Below are positions 38,331 to 47,337 of a DNA stretch of 64,000 bases, one piece after another; the first letter of the stretch is position 1; each line of letters opens with the position of its first letter. Origin of the DNA: JAHIKV01 sp963733145 (GTDB taxonomy: Bacteria; Planctomycetota; Planctomycetia; Pirellulales; Thermoguttaceae). Both the position numbers and the translations under genes were made by a program. The stretch is taken from assembly GCA_963733145.1 (NCBI GenBank), contig CAVTCJ010000017.1, positions 1-64,000 on the forward strand, written 5' to 3'. The notes beneath the pieces are model-generated. The model saw only the letters and a list, made by a program, of their open reading frames with translations, was not told the origin of the DNA and did not search any database.

Positions 38331-38373
38331 GAGCCGAATAGCCGGCGGTCGTTGACCGCCGGCTATTCGGCTC
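38331..38373. terminator. Bidirectional terminator-like hairpin
   Basis: A perfect 20-bp stem (GAGCCGAATAGCCGGCGGTC and complement) with a 3-nt loop. An A-run precedes it (38322-38328) and a T-rich tract follows, so it can end transcripts from both sides, including the fucosidase gene. Confidence 0.75.
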
Positions 38374-38398
38374 TCGTTTTCTTGTCCCGAACTCAGGT

Positions 38399-39545
38399 TC
38401 AAATCCCCGCGTTTTTCCGCAATCGTCCCAACGCCGCCACGGCATCGTCCGGTATCAATCCATGCTTGTCGGGCGGGACGTTCAGCAACAAGTTCGCCCC
38501 GCGGCGACGACATTCCGTATACAGCTTTAGCAACGTCTCGTCCGACCGCGGCTTGTCGCCCGCGACGAAGAACCACTCCTTGCCGATCGGATCGCACATT
38601 TCGGCCGGCAGGTAATACTCTTTGCCCTCAATCTCGCGCCAACTGCGCGTGGCCCGACGCCGGCGGCAGCGTCCGCTCGACGGCCATCAGGTCGCTCGGC
38701 CAGGCGAAATCGACGCGATACATTGTGCCGTCGCCGACGCCGCAGTTCATCATCACGACCGTGTCCGGCTGGAGCGCCGCGATGTGGCGATAGAGGAAAT
38801 CCCGATAGCCGCGGCCGAGGACTTGCGGAATGTCGATCCAGGTCTCGACCACCGGCCCGTACTGGGTGAGCAGTTCCGTCACCTGGGCCGTCTGGAAGTT
38901 CTGGTAGAGCGAGGTGGTGTAGGCCGAAAGCAGGTCGCGATCCATCTGCCTTTTCGGAAACGAACACGATCCGAAGTACGCGGCGCGTTTGTCCTTCGGG
39001 GCTTTGTTCCAGTCGGCAAAAGTGTGGCTGCCGAAGCGGTTGTAATCGTCCCACGAGCAGTAGTAGAGCCCGGGCAGCACGCCCCGGCGGCGGCACGACT
39101 CGACGAACTTGGCCACCACGTCGGTCTTGTCCGTGCTGTTGGCCACGGTGTAATCGGTGTATTTGCTGGGCCAGAGACAGTGGCCGGCGACGTGCTTGGC
39201 CACCAGCACCATGTATTTCATTCCGGCGTCGCGGGCGACGGATACCCACTGGTCCACGTCGAGCTTGTCGGGGGCGTACAACGCGGCCGGGCCTTTGCCG
39301 TCGCTATAGTGCTTCTGCGGCTCGAAGGTGTTCATGCCGAAGGTGATAAACATGCCGTAACCGAGGTCTTCCCAGTGGCGGAGTTTTTCCAGCGGGAGCC
39401 GCTGGTCGCCCGGTTTTTCGCCGGGCTTCTCCGCGGCGCGCAAGATCGGCGCCGTGCCCGCCAGGCCCGCTCCGGCCAGGGCGGCGGCCGTTCCGCCAAG
39501 GAGATTTCTACGTGTGATTTCGCCATCCGATCGTTTGGACATCAT
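38399..39545 (-). CDS. Alpha-L-fucosidase (GH29-like), Tat signal, frameshifted
   Basis: Exported glycoside hydrolase. The start at 39545 (SD GGAG) gives a twin-arginine signal (ITRRNLLGGTAAALAGAG). The catalytic barrel shows YGMFITFGMNTF, YMVLVAKHVAGHCLWPSKYT, GLYYCSWDDYN and ETWIDIPQVLGRGY, similar to GH29 fucosidases. The frame ends near 38628; SWREIEGKEYYLPAEM and the NLLLNVPPDKHG tail follow in another frame. The shift is near 38640 in GCCACGCGCAGTTGG and may be a 2-nt loss in a CG run. Total about 380 aa. Confidence 0.8.
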
Positions 39546-39646
39546 TTTCTCCGGGTACATACAGCAAAAGTCGGGGCGGCAGTCGAGTTGCCGCCCCAAC
39601 AGTAGTCCACCTGCTTCCCTCTCCTAAAAGAAGTGGGAAGTCTAGT

Positions 39647-40591
39647 TTACTTGCGCTTCCGCCAAGCGTAGGCCACCAGGCTGAGCAGGCCCATGCCCAA
39701 CAGGGCCAGGGTCGAAGGCTCCGGAACGGCCGGCGTTGTGATCTGGAAGTTGTCGAAGACCGAGGGCCGGTTTCCCATGATCCCAATGTAATTGAGCCCC
39801 GTGGAGTCCCAAGTGCCGATATAGGATAGCGAACTTGAGTTGGGGTCAAGGTCCAATTGAACGGCCGAAGAAAATGGGGCATTCTCTCCCACAGCCGCCC
39901 AGGCATCGAGAGTGAATTGGGCGCCGGCCGTGAAACCGCTTGGCGAAAGGGTAACAGTTAGCCATGCAGTGTCATAGCGGGTATTGGGAACAGTAGCACT
40001 TGCCGATGCGCCGCTATCCCATGTAGCCTGCGCGATTTGAATATTGCCGGAGGTACCGTTCCCATAGGCCAACCTATAGTCGCCATTGTATTTGAGGCCG
40101 AAAATGATATCGGCAGTCGGATCATTCTGTCCGGCGATGTCAGTGGAACTGCCGCCTATGGAAATAAATGCTGCACCACCAGATAAACTATTGTTATTAT
40201 AAGACGAACAGGGCAACACAGTATAGCGGATAGTGAACTGTCCGGCAGAGGTAATAGCGGAGTCAATGAAGTTGTGGTCGATAATCGCCGAAGACGGGAC
40301 ATCTGCCCCGGCTGCAGGACAAGGGACGCTAATTTGATTAGGTCCGTAAGTCGCATTGTTCACTTGTTCGTACGCTGAGTTGTAGGCACCCATGGGAACC
40401 CAGTTGTAGGAGTTGAGACCGGCGGCTTGCCGAGTGGACAGGTTCTGATTCAGGCCGTAGTCGGCTGCTCCATTGTCGGCGTTGTTGAAATTGTCGGAGA
40501 AGAAGACCGTTTCCGCATGGAGGTTCGCGGACAGTCCGATTGCCAGAATAACGGCGGCGGCAAATGCGATGCTCAAGTTGATTCTCGACAT
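39647..40591 (-). CDS. PEP-CTERM secreted protein (module 1)
   Basis: A 314-aa protein: signal peptide (FAAAVILAIGLSANLHAET), a probable jelly-roll/LamG-like domain (VFFSDNFNNADNGAADYGLN to YIGIMGNRPSVFDNFQITTP), and the C-terminal signal PEPSTLALLGMGLLSLVAYA with WRKRK. It is the outermost gene of the left sigma-FecR module, and has the same relation to it as the gene at 46181 has to the right module. A start 51 bases upstream is possible. Confidence 0.85.
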   Translation of the reverse strand: MSRINLSIAFAAAVILAIGLSANLHAETVFFSDNFNNADNGAADYGLNQNLSTRQAAGLNSYNWVPMGAYNSAYEQVNNATYGPNQISVPCPAAGADVPSSAIIDHNFIDSAITSAGQFTIRYTVLPCSSYNNNSLSGGAAFISIGGSSTDIAGQNDPTADIIFGLKYNGDYRLAYGNGTSGNIQIAQATWDSGASASATVPNTRYDTAWLTVTLSPSGFTAGAQFTLDAWAAVGENAPFSSAVQLDLDPNSSSLSYIGTWDSTGLNYIGIMGNRPSVFDNFQITTPAVPEPSTLALLGMGLLSLVAYAWRKRK

Positions 40592-40748
40592 GATACGAGT
40601 CTCCCAAAAAAGGTGCACGAAGTTGAAACGAAACATATTCACGAATTCACGTTCTCTCCGGATCCGGCGTTATGGTTGAACGCCTTTCAGTGATCCCTCG
40701 CTCATTGCTTAAGATTTCACCCTCCTTTCAGTGCGATAATCGCGACTT

Positions 40749-42659
40749 TTACTCTCGATCTTGTGTTTGTTGTTCCGGTTCGATGTTTTCTTTTACGGGG
40801 GCAAGCGGGGCCAACCGCAGCACGGGATCGCCGAAAAGAATCCAGTCCAGGCTGATGGCTGCCCAGCCGCTGGCGTCCATCTTGCCGCCGTCGGTCGAGA
40901 CGAGGGTCAGGAACCGGTCCTCGGGGCCAAGCACGACGTCAACCTTGAACGAGTCGTTGGCCTTGAGGTCCATCCGTTTGAACTTCAGCCGTCCGTCGAC
41001 GAAGACCCAAACGGCGGCGCCGTTTGAGGTTTCCCCGTTGGGGTGCGACGGGGCGGGGTCGCCCATCGCGGCAATAGCCTGAAACCGCACCGGGCGCAAT
41101 CCCCGATACATCTTTCGCATCCCTTCCAGGCTGAGGCTGATGCCCGAGTTGGCGTGCATGCCGAGCAGGCCGTGTCCGTCGGGCATGATCTTCGAGCAGT
41201 CACCCAGCCGGTACATCCAGATTTTGGGGTGTTTCTTCCCTTGGAAATCCGCCGAGCGGGACCAGATCGTTCCGAAACTCGCTCCCGAGACGAAAGGAAA
41301 TCCGTCGAAACGGTGATCTGCAGAGTCGAGTTGCACGCTCCCGCTTCTCACGTCGGGAACGAACACGCCGTCAATCAGCGCGTGCCATCCGACAGGCAGG
41401 AACTGGCTACCGGAATATCGATACTCATCGAATTCAAATAGACCCTGGAAGGCCCCGGAGACCGGATCGACGCCGCCTTCGCGATGGTTCCCCGTGCCGT
41501 TGCCGCCGGCCACGATGTCCAACAGATCGAGGAACTTGGGCGGCACATAGATACGACGGACGAACTTGGGTATGCGGCTGCCCGATTTGTCGAAGGTCAA
41601 ACGCAAATCGCCGGAATCCCCTTCCCTTTCCACCCGCGCCGATTCGCCGGCGCCGAGTCGGACCATCTGGTCTTCCTCCGTCTTCGTGGGCGCAACACCA
41701 GTGCGTTTTCCGTTTGCCGCTCGAAGTTCAACCTTGCCGCGGTAGACATAAGAGACGGTGTTTCCCTTTTGATTTACTTCGACGCCGAACTCGGTGCCCA
41801 GGTCGGTGACAATCGCTGTGGGAGTGCAGACGGAGAATTTGGGGATTTGGAGACTTGGAGCTTTGGGATTTGCCGCTGGCGGTTTCGCACTGGCCGCCGA
41901 AGCGGCCAGCCCTCCGACCTCTGACCTCCGACCTCTGACCTCTGACCTCTTCTCCACCAATGCCGTCAGTTTTCCCAGCGCGAGATAGCCGCCGACCTCC
42001 GACTCGACCTGATAATGGCAAGGCCCTTCCAGGATCACCCTTGCCCCCGAGCGATAGGTGATTTCCATCAAACCGGAGGCCAGGGCGTAGCTGCGGCCCA
42101 GGGGGACGAACGCCCCGTTGTAGGCCGCCGTCTTGAGATCGGCCCAGCGGCAATCTTTCATGCCCGTGATTTGACCTACGAACTGAATTTCATCGTTCTC
42201 GGCGGGAATTCCAGTGGAAGGCGCGGTTTGTGTTATCCGGTCATAACTCTTGTGGGACACGTATACCACCGAGCCGACCAGCGCCGCAAACAAGAAACAG
42301 GCCGCCGCCACCAAATAGCTGAATACCACGTGGTGTTCCGACAAGTACGCGGTCGCGCTCCGATAGGCGCCGCCGAGGGGATCGAAATGCGGCATCGGCG
42401 GCGAATCCGACGGCCGCGGGATCAATTCGTCCATCCCGGCGGCGATTTTCGCCATCGCGGCGTCGTTCGAGGCCCCGGCGCGGCACAGATAACGCAACTC
42501 GGCGTGCATCCGGCAGTATTCCAGATAGAGCCGCTGCAGTTCGGCGTTGCCCCGCAGCGCGTCCTGCAATTCAGCGGTCTGCCGGTCGGAAATCGTCCCG
42601 AGGCAGGCGGCTTCGATGAGCGGCCAGAGGCGTTCCAATGCCGGTTCGGAAAGGCTCAT
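40749..42659 (-). CDS. FecR-domain anti-sigma-like protein with C-terminal carbohydrate-binding-like domain (module 1)
   Basis: A 636-aa protein that starts inside the sigma-factor stop (ATGA). Cytoplasmic N-terminus (LERLWPLIEAACLGTISDRQ), a membrane helix near residue 125 (FSYLVAAACFLFAALVGSVV), a FecR-type region with SGARVILEGPCHYQVES and TAIVTDLGTEFGVEV, then a C-terminal domain (GLRPVRFQAIAAMG ... DGRLKFKRMDLK ... DRFLTLVSTDGG ... DWILFGDP) like NPCBM/carbohydrate-binding modules. Just before LGTEF lies a 7-bp tandem repeat that encodes EVRGRRSEVGG. It presumably holds the ECF sigma factor and senses an external polysaccharide. Confidence 0.85.
   Translation of the reverse strand: MSLSEPALERLWPLIEAACLGTISDRQTAELQDALRGNAELQRLYLEYCRMHAELRYLCRAGASNDAAMAKIAAGMDELIPRPSDSPPMPHFDPLGGAYRSATAYLSEHHVVFSYLVAAACFLFAALVGSVVYVSHKSYDRITQTAPSTGIPAENDEIQFVGQITGMKDCRWADLKTAAYNGAFVPLGRSYALASGLMEITYRSGARVILEGPCHYQVESEVGGYLALGKLTALVEKRSEVRGRRSEVGGLAASAASAKPPAANPKAPSLQIPKFSVCTPTAIVTDLGTEFGVEVNQKGNTVSYVYRGKVELRAANGKRTGVAPTKTEEDQMVRLGAGESARVEREGDSGDLRLTFDKSGSRIPKFVRRIYVPPKFLDLLDIVAGGNGTGNHREGGVDPVSGAFQGLFEFDEYRYSGSQFLPVGWHALIDGVFVPDVRSGSVQLDSADHRFDGFPFVSGASFGTIWSRSADFQGKKHPKIWMYRLGDCSKIMPDGHGLLGMHANSGISLSLEGMRKMYRGLRPVRFQAIAAMGDPAPSHPNGETSNGAAVWVFVDGRLKFKRMDLKANDSFKVDVVLGPEDRFLTLVSTDGGKMDASGWAAISLDWILFGDPVLRLAPLAPVKENIEPEQQTQDRE
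41911..41950. repeat. Heptanucleotide tandem repeat in FecR gene 1
   Basis: Five 7-bp units CCTCYGA plus a partial unit. Because 7 is not a multiple of 3, any change in unit number shifts the frame. Same relative position as the heptads at 44934. Confidence 0.9.
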
Positions 42660-43198
42660 TGGTCATTCGCCTCCATCGCCCGACGGATGCAATCGAACAG
42701 CGCGCGGCGGATGCGGCTCAGCGAATTGCAGACGCTTTGGGGAGAACGGCCGAGCCGGTCGGCGGTTTGAGTGATGCTGGCCGAGGCCGCATAACACAGC
42801 TCGATCAGCCGCCGATCGTTCTCCGGCAGCAGATTTTTGCACCGCTGCAACGCTTCGGCGTACGATTCCTGCATCGAATCGCCGGCCGTGTCGATAGTCG
42901 ATTGCACCTCGGCCAATTCATCTAGCAGCGACTCGTCGAAGTACCGGCGACGGCGGCTCTTGCCGCGAAAATAGTGCTGCACCTCGAAGCGGGCGGCGGT
43001 CCGCGCCCAGGCGGCGAAGTTCGTCTCCGGACGATACTCCTCAAACTTCCGCCACAACGCCAACACGGTGTCTTGATAAATGTCCTCGGCGTCGCTGGTG
43101 TTCAGCACCAGGGCGTAGATGTAGCCGAAGAGCCGCGCTTCGTGCAGCGTCAGCAATTGGGCAAATTCATCCGCTCGGCCCCCGCCAAGATTGGGCAT
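42656..43198 (-). CDS. ECF sigma factor (module 1)
   Basis: A 180-aa sigma-70 family factor. Region 2 reads LFGYIYALVLNTSDAEDIYQDTVLALWRKFEEYRPETNFAAWARTAA; region 4 shows ASITQTADRLGRSPQSVCNSLSRIRRALFDCI. It overlaps its anti-sigma-like gene by four bases. The start ATG at 43198 (MPNLGGG) is supported by family length; longer in-frame extensions exist. Confidence 0.9.
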   Translation of the reverse strand: MPNLGGGRADEFAQLLTLHEARLFGYIYALVLNTSDAEDIYQDTVLALWRKFEEYRPETNFAAWARTAARFEVQHYFRGKSRRRRYFDESLLDELAEVQSTIDTAGDSMQESYAEALQRCKNLLPENDRRLIELCYAASASITQTADRLGRSPQSVCNSLSRIRRALFDCIRRAMEANDQ

Positions 43199-43608
43199 AC
43201 CGACGTCCTCGCACAATGCCAGTGGACAAAGAAAAGAACTCCGCCCCGGAAAAGGGACTCTTCTTCTCATTCTATTTACATAACACCCGGCCATCGGGTT
43301 TTTACACGTCGGAAATCTTCCCCGGCGCGGCGAAATGAACCGTAACTGCTTGGCTGGTCTATAGTTGCATTTCGGCAAATCGCGCCGACGCCGCTTCCCG
43401 CCATTCTACCCGAGGGCGTCTTCCGTGGTGTCGTAGCGACGCTCTTTTCGTTTTTTTCCACAGATTTTCACCCAACAACCCTCAGATTTTCTTCCGCCGC
43501 GGGTATGCAAGTAGAATCGAAGTAGTCGGAGGTCTTTGTGGTGCGGCCGTCTCGGCTGCACAGTGCAGGCGTGACGCCTGCACCACAATCTGATTTTGGA
43601 CGAACGCT
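43199..43608. promoter_or_regulatory. Divergent promoter region of the two sigma modules
   Basis: 410 bp between the two divergently transcribed sigma genes. Near 43545-43590 is a GGTGCAGGCGTGACGCCTGC palindrome. ECF sigma factors usually drive their own promoters here, but I see no clear matched -35/-10 pair. Confidence 0.5.
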
Positions 43609-44175
43609 ATGGACGCCGAAAATCAACCGCAATCGGTGAATTCGGAATTGGTCGAGCAGTTCATGGTTCTCTACTCGAACCATCAACGGCGGCTCTACCT
43701 CTATACGATCACCCTTATGCCGGACGCGGTTGCCGCCGAGGACGTGCTCCAAGAGGCCAACCTGGTGCTCTGGCGGAAGTTCGGCCAATATCGGCCGGGG
43801 ACGAACTTTTTCGCCTGGGCCTGCAAAATCGTCCGCTACGAAGTCCTCAAACATCGCGGCAAGCACACCCGTTCCGCCAGACTGTTGGACCCCGACGTGC
43901 TCGACCGGCTGGCCGAGGTGGCCGTCGCCGAAGTCGAACATCTCGACGAGTCGCATCGGCGCGCTCTGGTCGATTGCATGTCCCGGCTCAGCCCCGGCGA
44001 TCGGGAACTGATGCGCCGGCGCTACGCCGAGGCAATCGCCGTCCAGGAGATCGCCGCGGCCATGAACCGCTCGCCCAACGCCGTCTCGCAATCGTTGGGC
44101 CGCGTCCGCAGGCTGTTGTTGGACTGCATCAACGAAAGCCTCCATACTCAAGACCGGCAGGGAGGCCCACCATGA
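43609..44175 (+). CDS. ECF sigma factor (module 2)
   Basis: A 188-aa paralogue of the module-1 sigma factor: region 2 RRLYLYTITLMPDAVAAEDVLQEANLVLWRKFGQYRPGTNFFAWACKIV, region 4 AVQEIAAAMNRSPNAVSQSLGRVRRLLLDCI. It overlaps the FecR-type gene by four bases (ATGA at 44172), the same coupling as in module 1. Confidence 0.9.
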   Translation: MDAENQPQSVNSELVEQFMVLYSNHQRRLYLYTITLMPDAVAAEDVLQEANLVLWRKFGQYRPGTNFFAWACKIVRYEVLKHRGKHTRSARLLDPDVLDRLAEVAVAEVEHLDESHRRALVDCMSRLSPGDRELMRRRYAEAIAVQEIAAAMNRSPNAVSQSLGRVRRLLLDCINESLHTQDRQGGPP

Positions 44176-46057
44176 CCGACCTGCGCCAACTCGACGTGCT
44201 GCTCGACCGCGTCCTGGACGGTCTCTACACCGAGGAAGAGGCGCGGCAACTGAACGACGTCCTCCGCACCGACATGGACGCCTGCCGCCGCTACGTCCAA
44301 TACGTGAAATTGCACGGCCGGCTGACCTGGGGCGACGGATTGAAGGCCGGCGCGGAGGGAAGTCCACACCAACGCGAGGCCAACTCAGCGGGTGCTGATC
44401 CCGCCGCTTGCGGCTTCGCACCTGACGCTGAGTTCCCACCGGCCGCTGAAGCGGCCGGCCCTCCGCCCCCCGCCGTCCCTTTTTTGCTTTCTCCACTAAC
44501 CACTAGCCGCTATCCACCAGCCACTAATTTTGTCGGCGGCCCGGTGTTTTCGTACATGGTGGCCACGCTGATCCTGGCCGTGATGTTGCTCTCGGCCTGG
44601 GCATACAATATCTCGCGCGATGTGCCTCCCCTGATCGTGGAAAATCGCAAGGGAGCATCGACCTCGGAAGACAACATTCACACGCCGGAATTAGTGTTCG
44701 TCGGCCATATCACCGGCATGAAGGATTGCCAGTGGGCCGATCCCGCCACTGAGACCTACCTCGGGTCGTCGGTCCCGCTGGGCCGCAAGTATGCCTTGTC
44801 CGCCGGCTTGATGAAAATCTCTTACAACTCCGGCGCGAACGTGATCCTCGAAGGGCCTTGCACGTACAAGGTCGAATCCGAGGCCGGGGGCTATCTGGCG
44901 TTGGGAAGACTGACGGCGCGGGTGGAGAAGAGAGATGAGGTCAGAGGTCAGAACCCAAGACCTAAGACCCAAGACCCAAGACCCCAATCTGAAATCTCCA
45001 AATCTCCAAATTCTCAGTCCGCACTCCCACGGCCATCGTCACCGACCTGGGAACCGAGTTCGGCGTCCAAGTCGGCAATAAGGGCGACACCTATTCTTAT
45101 GTCTTTCGCGGGGCGATCAAAGTCGCGCGAATCGGCGGCGCCCTCCCCTCTCCTTCCGGGAGAGGGGTCGGGGGTGAGGGCGCAATTGTGCTCGAGGTTA
45201 GCGAGTCCGCCCGGGTGGCAAGCGACGGAGAAGTCCATCGCGTCGACGTCAACCGCGAGAAGAGCGTTGTACCGCCCCGGTTTGTCCGGACGATCCCCCG
45301 GCCAATGAGAAGGTACCTTGACTTGGCCGACATTGTTGCCGGCGGCGACGGCTTCGGCCACGCCAGCCAACGCGGCATCGACGACGCCACGGGCCTCATA
45401 GTGGACCGCCCGGCGACAAAATTCACCCGGATCAGCGACGGCCTCTACCATCGAAGCAAAGCCTTGCCGCTGGTCGACGGCGTGTTTATTCCCGACGGAG
45501 GCCAAGGCCCGGTGCAGATCGATTCGGCCGGCCATCGCTTTTCCGGCTTCACCGACACATCCGGCAAGAGTTGGAACTACTTGTGGTCGGGCCAGCTTCC
45601 GCCGACCGAAGCGGGAAAGATATCGTGCTGGCTGGGTGTGGCGAATTACGCCGGGCCGGGCCATTCCGTCCTCTCTATGCCCACCAATAAAGGGATCACG
45701 TTCGACCTCGAGGCCATCCGGCGCAGGCATCCCGACGTGCAACTCGTGCGTTTCACGGCTGTGGCGGGCAACGCCGAAATGCGTTCGGTCAATTCCCTGG
45801 TCGCCCGGGCCTCGGCCGATTTATGGGTTTTCCTCGATGGAAAACTTCGTTTCAGCCGTACGGACGTCAACTCGCTCGACGGCGAGTTGAGCATAGATAT
45901 CGCCTTGGTTCCGACGAACCGGTTCCTCACATTGGCGGCCACGGACGGCGGCAACGGAGTCGAGTTCGACTGGACCATGTTCGGCGACCCGCATTTAGAA
46001 ATCAGATCGACAAATGAGCCTGCAACACGAAAGGAGAATCCGCCCATGCAGCAATAA
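44172..46057 (+). CDS. FecR-domain anti-sigma-like protein with carbohydrate-binding-like domain (module 2), out of frame at heptad repeats
   Basis: The N-terminus (MTDLRQLDVLLDRVLDGLYT), membrane helix (FSYMVATLILAVMLLSAWAY) and FecR half (SGANVILEGPCTYKVES) are in frame from 44172 to about 44940. Downstream the expected sequence SVRTPTAIVTDLGTEFGVQV and a C-terminal domain (VRFTAVAGNAEMRS ... DLWVFLDGKLRFSRTD ... DRFLTL-like NRFLTLAATDGG) lie in a different frame (to 46057). The frame changes across seven 7-bp repeats at 44934-44982; gain of one unit or loss of two would restore it. It is therefore a phase-variation candidate, a pseudogene or an assembly slip. Confidence 0.78.
44934..44982. 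repeat. Heptanucleotide tandem repeat in FecR gene 2
   Basis: Seven imperfect 7-bp units (GATGAGG, TCAGAGG, TCAGAAC, then CCAAGAC-type four times). It is followed by AATCTCC repeats. The coding frame breaks at or just after this array. Confidence 0.9.
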
Positions 46058-46180
46058 ACGTCGGGGCAACGGGAGGTGAGCTTCCCGGTCCGTCGCCTCG
46101 GATGAGTGCTTAATCCGTCCTGCAAGAAACAAATAACAAGTATGTATCCCTTTGGTCCTTTTCAATTGGAGACAGTAACC

Positions 46181-47077
46181 ATGTCCAAAAAGTATTGCAC
46201 TATTGTATTGTTCGCCGTGGCGATTGTAGCGTTCTGGGCCGTGTCGCCGGTCAACGCCGACATTATCTGCGACTTCGAGAACGGCTCGGCCGACTACGAC
46301 AACGCCGACCCAAATGTGACCGGCTTGTTCCGCGACGTCTCGGACCCCTCCTGGTCACACATATCCAACAACGGAGCGGCCAACGACTATCTAATCATGG
46401 ACCACATCGACGCGGGGCTTGTGGTGTCGACCGTCTATGACACCACTCCCGGCAACGGCAACCCGTTTTCCGTGTTCAAGACCCCGGTCGGCGAAACGAC
46501 AACCTCCACCGTCGACTTTGAGTTGATCTATCCGGGTTCCGGAGCAATCGGCGGTATCCCTGGGTTGAGCATCTTTGACCCGGTAAACAATTCGGGACTC
46601 AAGCTGGAAGTCCTTCATAGAAATAGTGGCTTGTCGGACGGAAGATTGGGGTTCTTTTCTAGTGAAAGCGCGGCTTCCAGCTCTTATATCATCCAAACCG
46701 GGGCCGGATCATTCCCCATCGCGGCAGTCAACGACTTGCGCATGCGCATGAGCTTGAGCATCACCAACAACGGCACTACCGCGGATGTCGGGGTTTTGGT
46801 TTACCAGATTCCCGCCCTCGGCGGCGCCAACGGCACGCAGGCGTGGAACTACTCCACGACTCTGAATATCGGGACAGGCGCCGGCGAGCTCAACATGGAC
46901 CTGGCAAACAACGGCCTGGAAGTGCTTCTTACCAGCTCGCCGCACAGCGGTCAAAACGAATTGCACTTCGACAACCTGGACGTGACCGGTCCGCCGGTTC
47001 CCGAGCCGTCCACCCTGGCCCTGCTGGCCTCCGGCCTGATCGGCCTGTTGGCCTACGCCTGGAAGAAACGGAAGTAA
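46181..47077 (+). CDS. PEP-CTERM secreted protein (module 2)
   Basis: A 298-aa protein: signal peptide (YCTIVLFAVAIVAFWAVSPV), a beta-rich domain (CDFENGSADYDNADPNVTGL, FDNLDVTGPPVPEPSTLALL) and the C-terminal signal PEPSTLALLASGLIGLLAYA with WKKRK. SD GGAGA precedes ATG 46181. It is the counterpart of the module-1 PEP-CTERM gene and the last gene of module 2, so the sigma factor may control a surface protein placed on polysaccharide. Confidence 0.87.
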   Translation: MSKKYCTIVLFAVAIVAFWAVSPVNADIICDFENGSADYDNADPNVTGLFRDVSDPSWSHISNNGAANDYLIMDHIDAGLVVSTVYDTTPGNGNPFSVFKTPVGETTTSTVDFELIYPGSGAIGGIPGLSIFDPVNNSGLKLEVLHRNSGLSDGRLGFFSSESAASSSYIIQTGAGSFPIAAVNDLRMRMSLSITNNGTTADVGVLVYQIPALGGANGTQAWNYSTTLNIGTGAGELNMDLANNGLEVLLTSSPHSGQNELHFDNLDVTGPPVPEPSTLALLASGLIGLLAYAWKKRK

Positions 47078-47337
47078 CAATGAGACTCCCCTCTCCCGTT
47101 GGGAGAGGGGCCGGGGGTGAGGGCGCTTGGTGTCGAAACGTTCAATATGCCCTCACCCTAACCCTCTCCCATAGGGAGAGGGGACAGATATTTGTTGGGG
47201 CGGCATTTTTGTTTGCCATCCCCGGCCTCGTGACAAAACGTTGGAGGGTAGATGGTCGATGGTGGATGCGTCGCAAACGGCGCATCCGCCATCTAACCAT
47301 TCACCGTCCGGATAATTGCTTTTCAAGGACAGAGATT
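47078..47337. repeat. CCCTCTCCC...GGGAGAGGG palindromes
   Basis: Two arms, CCTCTCCCGTTGGGAGAGGG (47093) and CTCTCCCATAGGGAGAGGGG (about 47165), joined by GGGTGAGGGC/GCCCTCACCC. The same family is found at 45150-45180, inside FecR gene 2, and at 53955-54070. Confidence 0.75.

Noticed and set aside
41911..44982. CRISPR-like arrays at the FecR heptad repeats
   Set aside because: Units are 7 bp without spacers and lie inside coding frames; no cas genes.
46843..47337. Long N-terminal extension of the DUF1559 frame
   Set aside because: The frame is open far upstream but overlaps the PEP-CTERM gene and a repeat. The start at 47338 or later fits a prepilin leader.
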